Shown here piece after piece: positions 35,189 to 46,250 of a stretch of 64,000 nucleotides of DNA; within the stretch, counting starts at the first letter, position 1; the number at the start of each line of letters is the position of its first letter. Origin of the DNA: Coleophoma eucalyptorum (taxonomy: Eukaryota; Ascomycota; Leotiomycetes; Helotiales; Dermateaceae). The position numbers were made by a program, and so were the translations under genes. The stretch is from NCBI GenBank assembly GCA_026120035.1, contig JALRME010000014.1:434001-498000 (forward strand). Reading direction: 5' to 3'. Below the pieces are notes generated by a model. That model was not told where the DNA came from. It searched no databases and was given only the letters and a program-made list of their open reading frames with translations.

Positions 35189-36422
35189 CTACCGAATTTT
35201 AAGCGCTTGATTTCCCTTGATCTTTTGAAGATCCTCAATCTCCTCCCAAACCCATGGGGTAAGAGAAGAACTAAAATTCCTGCTGAATTCGTTGTTCAAG
35301 TAGTTATAACCTTCATCTGGAACCCACTGCACAGCAATTTTAGAGTGAGAAGATTCTTCCAAGTCTTCAATATAAGGGCGAAGCGATTCGGGCATGGCAG
35401 TGAGGCACTTATTTCTGTACCACCTATAGTAAGAGAGCACAGTCAGCTCACAATATTGTTTACTAATAGCGCTGCCTTGGGGTAAAGGCTCACCCTGCAT
35501 AGTACACAATTGCAAGCATAATTCGAGTCTCGTTTGTAGGGCATAGGCATGCCAGCATGCCTATGATGGTTAGTTACAAGTCGAGGCAGGACTCAACAAA
35601 CGGGAACTGATAGAGGGATCCAGCTACTTACCAGAGCCGCAGGTCCCGGATAACAATTGAGCCCCTCCTTATGGTTGGGTAGCAAGGTGGTCTGACCTTT
35701 CTCCTTTCCTCCAGCTTCTCTGGGGCAATCGATGGATCTCCCACAGCATGATGATAGTCAAGATTGGTGTTTTGTGTTCCTAACCACAACTCCGTTGTGC
35801 CATTCTCGGTCCCAACATCAACAAGGGAAGTATTGTATGCGACTCCAAATGGATGTTCAGGGTGACGGCATAAGATATCAGCGTGAACCGATTGCCGGTT
35901 TTCTGTAGCTAACAATGTATTAAAGCGGAGGAAGTGAACTTCCGGATGAGGTCCCAGGATGTTAGAAATTATGCGGATGCCGTGTTTATTGCCATATACT
36001 TCAGGAAATAACCATTCTACGCGCGGCTAATTAGTTGTTGTCTGTATAGAACGACTCCTAGGCTCACCCTTTTCAATAGGAGGCACCTGTGATAGGTTTC
36101 CACCTTTCGCGGCACCTTGGGTTGTAGCGTCCTTGTTCAAATGACTGTATATATCAGAATTCCGTAAATATCAACAGCATGGAAGGCAAGCTCACTTAAA
36201 TTGTACAGTGCCTCCACCACAAAGTAGTTTCTCTGTATCCTGAAGCATTCTTTCATTCAGCTTATCGATTATTTCAACATTAATAGCATTCTCCACCACG
36301 ACTAGTCCATCCGTGAAAAATGCCTCGATAGCGTCATAAAGCTTTTTATCGCCCATGATACCACTATCTCTTTCATAATCTGTAAGTCTTATGACCTGAG
36401 GTCCATCAATGGGAGTGATCAT
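35189..36422 (-). pseudogene. PhyH-type Fe(II)/2-oxoglutarate dioxygenase with a one-base frameshift
   Basis: Exons 36422-36196, 36144-36068, 36016-35632, 35560-35494, 35423-35189. Phytanoyl-CoA-dioxygenase family features: FFTDGLVVVENAIN near the N-terminus, iron ligands in SVHADI (HxD) and WHAGMP (distal His), and VDVGTENGTTELWLGTQ. Such enzymes hydroxylate varied small molecules. In exon 4 the conserved TNETRIMLAIVYYAG is in the +1 frame relative to WHAGMP; a run of three G on the plus strand (35539-35541) appears to have one base too many, and removing it gives a clean 329-residue enzyme. Either a recent pseudogene or a sequencing error. It diverges from the next MFS gene. Confidence 0.78.
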
Positions 36423-37050
36423 GATCAAAGTGGAGCTTACTCTTTGCGATATGCTTTGAAGAAAGTGCGAGTTAAAGCATGAGGCGAATGTTTTGTGGAA
36501 GGCATGATAGCACAGCATATGAGACCCAAGGCTAAACTCCCTCAAGATGGAGCGTTCCAAAAATGAACTAATCAGCAGAAAGCACACGCTCAAAGAACTT
36601 CATGGATTGGTAACACCATTCGGAGGAGATAGAAAGTTTCATCCTTAGGCTTAGTCCAACATTGAGGAGACCTGTCAATTGGGTCTCAAGTAACTTTACG
36701 AGTAAGGTTCGGACGACTTCTGCCCTCGGGTCCGACGCTTATCTGGCCCGTGATAAGGAATCGGCTAAACCAAGCGAAGAATTCACTTCAAGCAGGCGAT
36801 ATCGAATAAGATAAAGGTATATTATGAATGCCTCTATAAAACCCCATCCCATTCTTGCTATCATAAATAGGCCTTGGGCAAAAGCATCGGAACTTGCCTG
36901 TCAGATCACTTAGCTATGGTAGTTGGCACGCCAGTAAATTTAGATATAAAGACTGCGCTCAAATCAAATAACCTTTTCCTATATTAATCCACTCTTTATG
37001 ACAATCACCTGAACTGTTACTGAACATCAAGTCGAAGATCAATTGTCACT
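36423..37050. promoter_or_regulatory. Divergent promoter, dioxygenase / MFS transporter
   Basis: 628 bp. Holds the second copy of the 14-bp motif and, 10 bp further, TCGGGTCCGACGCTT with a CGG/CCG arrangement. Confidence 0.6.
36707..36720 (+). promoter_or_regulatory. Shared 14-bp CGG motif, copy 2
   Basis: GTTCGGACGACTTC, exact match (opposite strand) to 32325-32338; about 290 bp upstream of the dioxygenase start and 330 bp upstream of the transporter start. Confidence 0.5.
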
Positions 37051-38797
37051 ATGCCCACTAAGGGAAAGATTATGATGGCCTTAGTGCTGTTGACTGCAGT
37101 CTTTAATGGTTGCACTCAAGGGTATGACCAAAACATGATGAATAATTTGAATCTAGTCGCTCAATACACGGACTGTAGGCTTGCAATGTCCCATTCCAGA
37201 ATGACTGTTGAATATATCTAGATTTCAATCTTAACGATAATCTTCTGGGCTTGAATGTAGCAATTATCAATGCTAGCTCTGTTATTGGTGGTCTCTTCGC
37301 TGGTCAGCTGTGTGACCGATGGGGTCGCAAAATGGGCATCGCAAGCTCAGCCGCTATCACGCTCATCGCTGTAGCTATCCAGGCCTCAGCAACCAAAGAA
37401 GCAGCTTTCCTGATCGGAAGAATATTACTTGGCATGTCAATTACTATTAATGGAACTTCGGCGCCTGTCTGGGTCATGGAAATGGCCCACCCAAAAGACA
37501 GAGGCTTCCTGGGTGGCATGTACATGGCCATCTGGTACTTCGCAGCCATCATTGTCTCTTGCATTTCTCTGGGAACATATCAATATCAATCCACATGGGC
37601 CTGGAGAGGTCTGGCTGTTGTAAGTCTCATTACTACACAGATTGAGAAGCGAAAGGCTGCTACTAAGGGGCAACTTGTACCATCTCTCCTAAGTTTATCT
37701 CTACTGCCATTTATGCCTGAAAGTCCACGGTGGCTCATTTCTAAAGACCGTGATGAGGAAGCTTTTGACCTTTTGGTAATGCTGCACGGAAATGGGGATG
37801 CCGGAAATGCACTGGTCCAAGCAGAATTCACAGAGATTCGCGATACTCTTCATTTCGAGCGATCATCCCCCAACAGCTTCAAGGCCTTATTCTTTCCAAG
37901 TATTAAAGATTCTTTCTAAAATTACATATTATTTACTGATTTTACCTCACTAGAATCAAATCTTCACCGATTTGGAATTGTCATTGCGCTTAACGTATTT
38001 GCGCAAGTCACTGGTAGCAATATTGTTTCGTAGGTTGTCTGCTAACAAACGTTTGAAGTAACCTGGCTAATTTTCAGTTAGATCATACGCAGGAGTAGTT
38101 TTCGAAGGTGCTGGAGTTACTGACACTCACACACAAATGGTTGTCAATATTGGTGTCAATGTATTCTGCTTCTTCTGCGCCTTTGGAGGTTCTTTCGCCA
38201 TAGAACGGTTAGGGAGAAAATCCATGCTTTGTAAGTCTATTTCATCTAATCTCTCTAGATGTAGGTCAAAATCTTGCTAAGCACAAAACAGTTGGCGTTT
38301 CGTGCCTTATGGTATTGTTGCTCATCCTCATCTGTATCTTGACAGCACTTTATGGTAACGGATCCAACACATCAGCGTCGTACGCTAATTTAGCAATGAT
38401 TTATCTCTTTTCTGGCGCATATGCTTTTGCTTACAATCCACTCACATTTGTATACCCTGTTGAGGTATTAAATTATAGTCAAAGAGCTAAGGGCATTGCT
38501 GTCGGACAAATGGCGTGCTACGCGTTCGGCTGTCTAAACCAGTACACCACGCCAATTGCTATCAACAATATCGGAAGGAGATACTATGCTATCAATGCCG
38601 CGTGGGATATTTTAATCTGTGCTATCATTTGGTTCTGGTTTGTGGAAACGAAGGGTCTCGCTTTGGAAGAAGTGGATGAGATTTTTGATGGCATGATACA
38701 CACAGATGGCGTACTTGTTGGTGATGGCAGAAATTTGTCTTCGAAGCCAATAGATGATGCAGAAGCTGTAGGAGGTATTCCAAAGGCCAAGCAATGA
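37051..38797 (+). CDS. MFS sugar transporter
   Basis: Six exons (37051-37174, 37222-37619, 37668-37899, 37954-38029, 38082-38230, 38292-38797), 494 residues. Sugar-porter signatures: GYDQNMMNNL in helix 1, QLCDRWGRKMG in loop 2-3, FMPESPRWLI after helix 6, ERLGRKSM in loop 8-9, YPVEVLNYSQRAKGIA in loop 10-11 and VETKGLALEEVDEIFDG at the end. The cytosolic N-terminus is very short, as in the lactose-permease-like fungal group. It would import a sugar or glycoside; with a nucleoside hydrolase and a dioxygenase nearby and a shared promoter motif it may import a glycosylated nitrogen compound, but that is speculation. Confidence 0.9.
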
Positions 38798-38802
38798 GGG
38801 TC

Positions 38803-39270
38803 TTAATGGGTAATGTCATGATGAGGAGTTAAGATACAAAATTTTAGGAAAAACTTGGGTTCAGAGACAGGGGTGTTCGACATGGCCCTGCTATCTAGCC
38901 TCATGCGCAGAAGAACAATATCAAGGTCAGATGAAAAATTAGGATTGAAGATTGGGAACTGGAGGTCAAGGACCAATGGATCGGGTGAATATTTCCAGAT
39001 AGGAGGAAGATCCTGATCCTGTGGACCATTGAGTAGGCATTTTGAAATTTCGAACTCTCCTGCCCCAAACAATAAATCAGCAGCTGGGCTTGCTTTTCGG
39101 ACACATACCACCAGGGGTACAAACTCAAGGCACCCTTTACATCGCTAAACACTATCTGGTTCACTTACCATCCAGACCCACGGGTCAGATCGCACGACGA
39201 GTTTGAGATATACGCGTCTAGCGTCGAGCTCCCGCTTCCGCCGCCTATGTTTTCGGGCTTTAAACTTCAT
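38803..39270 (-). other. Possible small gene, unidentified
   Basis: An ATG at 39270 opens a basic peptide (MKFKARKHRRRKRELDARR) ending at a consensus donor (GTAAGTG near 39169). Downstream two overlapping frames are open, one to 38901 and one to 38803; the latter looks protein-like (SPAADLLFGAGEFEISK, LPPIWKYSPDPLVLDLQFP). I do not recognise a family, and the 3' end nearly abuts the convergent transporter. It may be a degenerate fragment of a larger gene. Confidence 0.25.
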
Positions 39271-40761
39271 AGATTCCAACCTAGGAGAATTGCAAAGGTG
39301 CGCCAAGGCGGAGCGGATAATAATATCAAAATAAATTTTTAATCAAAGGGTGAAATACGTCCAGTCCACCATATTATCGGTTGTTGCTACCTCCTTTCTG
39401 CAAACTCGGCGAGCAGGGGTGAGCTGCAGGTGCATCCAAGAAGGGAACTACGAGAGCGAGAAGAACATCCTTAAGCCTGGTAGCAGGGTTTAATGATAAA
39501 TTGGTCATTCCCAGACCTATGGAACTGAATGGTCTGATTACCGTTTCTTTTTCTGATAGTTCCTTCACATTCGAGGTGACAATTAAATTAGAAGTTGATT
39601 ATGCCTACCCCTACGGTTTCTCGACGATAAGTCGATCTAGAACTAATATTTTAGACCAATTATGAAGCTCCATTAAATCTTTATGGGGTTCGCTCTTACA
39701 ATATCATAGTCTTTGAACCCACATAACTATACGTTTTTCTCGGTAGGGTTTCTACTTCCTCCTTATCCCTACGCACTTCTTCCCTTCCTTTCACTCTTTC
39801 TTGCCCCTCCTCTGTAATAGTATAAAAAGTAATAGGTATAAAATAGTGATATCCTTCTTTCTTGCTATTGTATAACCATTTTAAACTCGCTTTATTACTG
39901 TGCACAAAATATTCCTGGTTGTTTCAATTTTATTCATCTGTGAATATGTAACATCATCCCCTAGAAAGATCTTTGATATAAGGACTGATTGCAAATTTCA
40001 GAGCTGAAGCTTCGGCAATTCGGCAAACAGGCATATCCAATGAATATCAATTGGACTTGCTAATCGTAGCCCCTGTGAGGCAACGAGACAAGGCAACGAG
40101 ACAAGGCAACGAGGCGAAGTCATTCCTACGGGGATGTTCAGAAAGTTTTTCAGCTGCAGCAGGAAACTCTGGTTATGGCAGTGCTTGGGTTTTGCCAAGT
40201 CCAGTAGTGAAGTGTTTTCGTCTTCAAACTTCCGTAGCCGCAGTGTCGCATCGCCTTACCCCAAGTAATAAGGTTTTATTGTATTACCAGGCTGAGAGAT
40301 GTTTGGGAGGTGCCAAGTACCTGTTGCATTATCACTCACAATTCGAAACTGTTGTATATTGTAAAGGGGAAACGCCATCTGCACGTCACTCTAAGAAGAT
40401 GGATGTATGCTGGAAAAGGAAGGTGCTCCTTTGGATCATGGGGCTACAACTACCAGATCTTTAGTCACATCTTACAAGTACCAGATAAGCAATCTTTATA
40501 GGGTAAGATGCATAGCTCTCAGCCCACACGACTACACTGCGGCGCAATGTTCGCACTATACCTGCATCAGTAGGCAGTCAAGCTTAAGCGACTTGTAAGC
40601 AAGAGATAATGGTTGGAAGGGTACGTATCTCGAAGAATGAATATATATATTCACATCATTCGTATTTGAACGGCTACCTTATTCATATTTAACGATCTAT
40701 TCTGAGTTCATAGTCAATTTTGCTCCCAACTTGTATTGAATTGCACGTTTGTCGCCGCACA
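39271..40761. other. Intergenic region with a short tandem repeat
   Basis: About 1.5 kb without a supportable gene. Around 40077-40117 a 13-bp unit (about CAACGAGACAAGG) repeats roughly three times. Open frames such as 40051-40464 span this repeat and lack motifs. The right end is the promoter of the next gene. Confidence 0.4.
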
Positions 40762-43078
40762 ATGTCGGATTTCTCACCTCTCCGAGAAAGCGTTCTCCCA
40801 GCTCTCATCGATCCGCGTGACGCAGGTAAACCGCGAATTAGCAGGAGTGTTCAATCATTCCAAGTAAAACTTAGGGAGTTGAGGAACTTCAAGGCTGGTC
40901 CTATTTTCTGTGCTGTCATTCATTCGTACGGTCAATGCAAAAAGAAAATCGATTTAAGGGACTCGGATGTTCTTCACAACTTAGATAACTTGAAGATGGG
41001 TCACCCGGTAACTCGTTTGGAATTGGTAAAACTGATGCTCTGTCCATCCCACTTTGTCATGACTATATATACTGTTCCATTATATTTAGACTCAGAATCT
41101 TTATATAATTCGAAGCCAGACAGTGAGCGGGTTAAGGACAGTATTACGGATTACGAGTCAGCTATTGCCGGTCATGACAAACACCACAATTCAGAGTCTC
41201 TGAATTCCCCCGAATCCGCTGAAGACAAAGAGCTAGAATGTATTTCTGCACTTAGTAGCGCTCCAAAAGGTATGTAGTTTACTCATTTGAAGACAACTCA
41301 ATTTCACTGCTATTCTTTGTAACTGATAGTTAATGTCAAAAAAAGCGATACCAAAAACCAGCCTACTAATGGAAATACAGGGTACGATGAGAACAAGTCC
41401 CAGACCATAAAACAAGAGGAAACTCCTACTAGCGGCGACCAACCGACAGAGCTTGAATGTAACAATATAAGCAAGAGTGCACCAGAAACTCTCGAAATTG
41501 TGGGTATGGGCTCGTACGCCTCGCTCGAGCTTGGGGTTGCGAAGCTCGAGATTATACATAGCGGAAGTTTGAACTGTATCGCAATGACCTTGGATGGATG
41601 GCGATGCCAGAAGGCCATAAACAAAGGAGAACTGTACAGAGCTCAGGAGCTTCTGCATGCCTCTGTCGGCGCTGAATCGAGCATTGATCTTGGCTTCCTT
41701 TCTAGTCTGGTGCTCTGCTCTAGTCATCAACATGGAGAACTGCCGAAGATCTACTCTGAGAAGTGGGCCACATTTGCAACACATCGACTTTCCAAAGAAG
41801 AAGCAATCTCCAGATTTGATCCTGACAGCTGGAAAATGAAACAGTTCTTCGGTAACAAAGCTATTGAAAAAAAGGCGCTTGGCGAGGGATCTGAACCGAC
41901 GGGATTGGCTCCGAGTCCATTTACGCCTCAAAGTGGACGAACCTACCTATCAAGGAATTCCTTACAGCCTCCTAGTTCTCACTCTTCAAAGTTAGATTCT
42001 ACGCATAGGTACTCTTTCGGACGAGAATCTACGATATCGAGTCTTTCAGACCAGTTTCAGAAATCGTGTTTATCCGGTAAGACTTTTGAGAAGATGTAGA
42101 CTCATCAAATTGCTAATGTAAATCTCAGAGAGTCCTTCTCCAGCTCCCTCGAGTACAAGGCTTTTCAATTTTAATACACCACCCTCTAAGCCACAAGTTC
42201 GAGAAGCCACCCCTATTAGGTTCAGTGACCATGATCAAAAGCATAGTGGAAATATAGCTTCGAATTTGGACCACAACTCACCATGCTTGCCGATCAAATC
42301 TGAAGCGTCTCCGGATTCAGGGCTAGCATCCTATCCACTGCAATTTAATTTTGATTTTACTTATAGACTTGAAACGTCAAAAGATAAAGCAGTTGATACT
42401 GAAGAGCGAAGGAGCCCTCCGAGTGCACAGTCTATAGTGACTCCAAAGCAAGCTCCATTCAAAACATCTATCCCCCGATCAACTGAGAAGATTCATCCGG
42501 GAATCATTGACGACAAGCTAGCCAAAGAAATGATATTATCAATACCACGAGGGGGCTATGTGTACATTTTCAAATCGGTCGATCGCAATCTGCTGAAGAT
42601 TGGGAGGACAGCAGATGTTACTCGCCGCAGACAACAAATCATTTTTGGATGCCAGCTCCAAGACTTGGAGCAAGTCGATTGCGAATACAAGCTCATCAAA
42701 AATCCTGAGCGGGTTGAAAGGCTTGTTCATTTAGAGCTGCAAAACTTTCGAGTCATATACAGCTGTCAGCATCGTCATGGAATTTTTAACCAGGCAACAG
42801 AGCAAAACCATAGAGAATGGTTTGATGTACCAGAAGACGTGGCAGTTAAATCTGTCGGGCTGTGGAAAGCTTTTGTAGAGCTTGCATATACCCCTCAAGG
42901 CACCATCAAAAAGCACTGGGCAAATATGGCGGATTTGCTTCCGGCACCAGGTATCTTGGAAACTGGATGCTTGAGAAGAGGTAAAGATGAAGAGGACATT
43001 GACGAGATCAATATGCATCATCATTTACGGTACGAACGGTACAGAAAATGGTTTGAAGATGGACAAGACCAGGAGTGA
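40762..43078 (+). CDS. T5orf172/Mug113-domain protein
   Basis: Exons 40762-41269, 41330-42076, 42129-43078; 734 residues, phases exact. The first 500 residues are low-complexity and Ser/Pro/Glu-rich with no clear fold. The C-terminus carries a GIY-YIG-related T5orf172 domain (DUF1766): GGYVYIFKSVDRNLLKIGRTADVTRRRQQI, then a spaced ERLVHLELQNFR, Cys/His residues (CQHRHGIF) and REWFDVP. The phage version is a DNA-linked domain; fungal members include Schizosaccharomyces Mug113, up-regulated in meiosis, with unknown role. Whether it keeps nuclease activity cannot be said. Start: first ATG in the frame following a short leader. Confidence 0.88.
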
Positions 43079-43560
43079 AATACTGGGTATGGTTGAAGAG
43101 CGCATGATTTCCATAGAGTTAATATTAGCACAAGATGGACGTCTGAGAAAGGGCTAGGAAAGAGCACGAAAAAGCCACTCCATCGGAACTCTTGATTATC
43201 TCGCGGTTAGCTGTTGGAGGCTAGTTTCTTGTACTTTAAAGAAATTTTCTTTGCACTTGATGATATTCCCGAGCAGTCTTGAATCGGTACACCCAACGTT
43301 GATTACCAGTTCTGAGCACTATAGATTAGTAGCTGTAGTACAATTTCTCATTCAGAAGTATCTATATCTTCCACAGTAACTTTCAGGTTTCTTTTCTTGG
43401 CTTCATACTTCTTATTCACACGGTTTGAGCCAGCCTGGCTTGGAGACTTCTCAAACTCTTTGAGTATGCTCTGCTATGCCGCGTGGTAGAGGGCGACCCC
43501 GAAGTTGAGCTACTACATTTTTTTTAGCTGAGATTGCTTCGTTGCACCTTCTATTATCTA
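43079..43560. other. Intergenic region with a coding-like remnant
   Basis: On the minus strand around 43520-43340 there is an AT-hook-like RGRPLPRG string and, in another frame, FEKSPSQAGSNRVNKKYEAKK...EDIDTSE before a stop. It looks like the 3' end of a decayed gene with a frame change; no identity can be given. Confidence 0.3.
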
Positions 43561-44323
43561 TCAATTAGATCTGGAAGTATTGAAATTCGCATACCGGCTC
43601 AGAGTTGAAGTTGGAGTAGAAAACAAACTTGAAGTCGACCTTGAGCTCTGAAATCTTCGTGGGGTGCCTTCTATCCCAAGCTGGCTCAAGCAAGGCATAA
43701 GAACCGAGAAGATTATCCATGACTTCTGGCCGCCTTCTTTGATTGTACTTTGGAGCAATTCAGATTCGTAAAGGGCCTCAAAGTTTTGTGTTATATACGC
43801 TATCATCCAATCACGAAAACGCTTCCCTTCAATCAGCTTTCCTCTTTCAACCTCTATCATAATTTGAATAAAAGTTTCCGTGTTGTATCGGTACGCCTGA
43901 ATTTCACGCAGAGCAATAAGGCAAAGGCCATGAACCCTAAATCCAGAGAAGCGGCCGTCAGCTAAATCAGTGCAAGGCAAGACTGCGGATCCTCACGCAA
44001 GGCTCCCGGCAAGCTTGTAGACTCTGAAATAGAAGAGGGGATCATGGACGCGTAACTGTTGAGTAGTCGCTTCTTGTAGGAAATCATCATCCGATGAGAC
44101 CGTACTGTCTCTTTCCAGATAGAGAATAAGAGCGCGGACAACGTCAGGCTGCAGTGGACAAGAAAAAGTGCTCCGTCCTTTCGCAGGGAGCCAGGTATAG
44201 AGTCTGGATTCGATCCACCCCTTTATCACTGGTGACTTTTCAAGGGTTTCCTTCCGAACTTGAAAGATCCTTTGGCAACTTTCATCCCCTGCAATTATCG
44301 AGCCAGTCAAGTTTTGGGCGAAT
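43561..44323 (-). CDS. BTB/POZ-like protein, 5' end not found
   Basis: Exons 44323-43997 and 43936-43561, joined by a 60-bp intron. The first begins at a good acceptor (ATAG before FAQNLTGSIIAGDESCQRIFQVRKETLEKSP), so an upstream exon is expected, but I could not find a start codon within about 300 bp. The pattern (gene name-like LTGSII, IFQVRKETLEKSPVIKGWI, PDVVRALILYLERDS, DPLFYFRVYKLAGSLA) resembles fungal BTB/POZ-domain proteins of unknown function, with a helical C-terminus ending in a Ser/Thr-rich tail. It may be 5'-truncated. A fragment of a related copy lies at 46.14-46.25 kb. Confidence 0.55.
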
Positions 44324-45297
44324 CTATGATAAAGTATTAGTCGATGTCAGCTATTCTCTATCTGAAGCTATGGTAACTTGCGGATAGGAAACTATACTCT
44401 TCTTGACTCGTGATCTTAAAATTGATTTTGTACAGTAAAATGACCCAACAAGCCGTGGAGATCGTACTGTTTACATACTCTACTAATTTACCCTCCTCAG
44501 CCCCACCTAAACCTGAGACCCATGATGTGTGACATGCCCTTTCTGTCTTGCTGCAGGTGAGAATCCAACATGCTGTCAGATCGCCGCACGCAAGTCCTGC
44601 TACCCAGTCTCTCCTGCTATGGGTGGGGGAGGGGCCTGTTTGGCGGTAGGCACGGAAGCCCGGTTCCACTAGGCTAAGAACCCGAGCGCTTCACGAAAAC
44701 AAACCATTCCATCAAGTCCTCAATGGGATCCGCTAGAAAACACAAGGAGAAACTGCTGGTGAAATTTTTATATCATTTGTACAGCATTCAAAGTAGGCCG
44801 CATCTAAGAGCTAAGGCTGTTATCAACAGTCTTCGTGCCTGCACATCATATGCAAGCTAGCAGCTAAGCTAGTATCATGCACTATCTTATCCATTTCCGT
44901 ACATCTTTCATTCTACTTTTCCTTCCATAGTTAGCGTAAAAGTACAACAACACTTCCTTAAAGGATTTTGAGGATTATTCTTAAAAGACCAGCAAGTTAG
45001 TAGTCCACGAACTCATTGCGCGCGAGTAAGAAGAAAATTTATGTGCAATGGGTATTAGTAAAGTAGCAATTATTAAACATTATAGAAAACCGAAACATAG
45101 ATGCATAGTATAACATTCGACAGTTCCTGGGAACATCTACATTGAACCCTTCAGAAAAGAAGTCGATTTTCTTTGCTACGTGATGAAAGTGATGGAAAGT
45201 GACTGTAGCTATAACCAATAGCACCTCAGACCTTCCAAAATTATTCTATCAAACTCCTAATTTGGTCCCAGTCAAGATAAAAATAAAAAAGGCAAAA
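44324..45297. other. Gene-poor region
   Basis: No gene with recognisable motifs; the frame 44669-44358 (minus) is open but shows no family resemblance. T-rich 3' flank of the 5S gene at 45.25-45.30 kb. Confidence 0.4.
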
Positions 45298-45416
45298 ACA
45301 TACAACAGTAGGTATTCGCTGGTGGTCACCCACCCAACTACTAATCTACCGATCTGAGGCTTGTGTATGGCAGAGCGGACGGGATGCCCAATTCTCCTCA
45401 GTCTATGGTCGTATGT
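45298..45416 (-). rRNA. 5S ribosomal RNA
   Basis: 119 nt. The minus strand starts ACATACGACCATAG and ends CTGTTGTATGT, so the two ends pair as helix I. The internal control box region GTAGTTGGGTGGGTGACC and ACCAGCGAAT is intact, and a T-run follows as RNA polymerase III terminator. The middle (CATCCCGTCCGCTC) is conserved but helix II/V positions differ from the commonest ascomycete sequence, so this may be a variant copy. Isolated 5S genes scattered among protein genes are normal in Pezizomycotina. Confidence 0.88.
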
Positions 45417-45744
45417 GACAGTAATTGTATTACTTTAAACTATATCTACAAATTCTGTTGAAAGAGAGAGGTCATGTGATCACGCGACAGGCACCTACAT
45501 GTAAATAGACCTCCAGGCAGTCCTTCACCTTCTTTCTACAATGTCAATGTCAATACCCTCAATTCTCACCCTCTCTATTGATCCCTTGCATCGTTGCTCG
45601 CAACAAATTCAATCACTATTTACCAATCTTTAGCTTTCTTGAGATCAATAATCAAGTCTACTCTTACTAACTTATTAATAATACGTCCAGAAGCATTTAG
45701 AGGTCGCCTAAAACAGGGAGGCACACGAGATGAATTAAGGTGAA

Positions 45745-46137
45745 TAAAGGTGAACCGCGAAAAGCGGAGGAGAGTAGAGGTAATAATGATATCATAACTA
45801 TTTTAGAGCTAAGTTAGTCAACTAATAATATTGAATTCGAGTACGATTCTAAGCTTTGTCTTTACTTCCAAATGCTTTATCTAGTTTGGGTTTTGTCTAG
45901 TAGAATCAATACTAATCAAGAGGCATCAACAGTCAATATTTTATAAAGCTACTTACCGATAACTTACCTTAAAATCATAGCTATATACCTAATCTAGTAG
46001 TCTAGAAGCTCTCAAAAACTCGTATATAGGCCCTTTCATCAATCTCTCTTCAAGCCCTTTGTCCCTCTTCGCTGCTCAAGACCACTAGGTAGAGACTTCC
46101 ACTTTCCACTGCGTTCTATTATCGCTTTAACTTTCTG
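45745..46137. repeat. Duplicated fragment of the FAD monooxygenase 3' end
   Basis: About 390 bp aligning to 50244-50625, i.e. the last part of exon 4, the final intron, the last exon and 3' flank of the FAD monooxygenase. Best-preserved pieces are the CCCTTTGTCCCTCT and AGAGACTTCCACTTTCCACT blocks. Diverged by many substitutions and small indels; not coding. Confidence 0.85.
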
Positions 46138-46250
46138 CCATTATCCGATGAAATTACACCATCTCTTCCCAGATAGGGAATAAGAGGGTGGAAAACGTTA
46201 GGGTAGGCAAGAGAGAGTGCTCCGTCCTTTCGCAGGGATTCGGTGATAAG
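46138..46250. repeat. Duplicated fragment of the BTB-like gene
   Basis: About 110 bp aligning to 44088-44200 (shared GTGCTCCGTCCTTTCGCAGG and AGATAG-GAATAAGAG blocks), directly joined to the monooxygenase fragment. Non-coding remnant. Confidence 0.8.

Noticed and set aside
17577..38797. Secondary-metabolite biosynthetic cluster
   Set aside because: No PKS, NRPS, terpene synthase, prenyltransferase or P450 gene was found in the window.
40051..40464. 137-residue open frame
   Set aside because: Built over a short tandem repeat; composition and lack of motifs argue against coding.
44358..44669. 103-residue frame as possible missing 5' exon of the BTB-like gene
   Set aside because: No donor in the right phase leads to the exon at 44323, and the sequence does not resemble the family.
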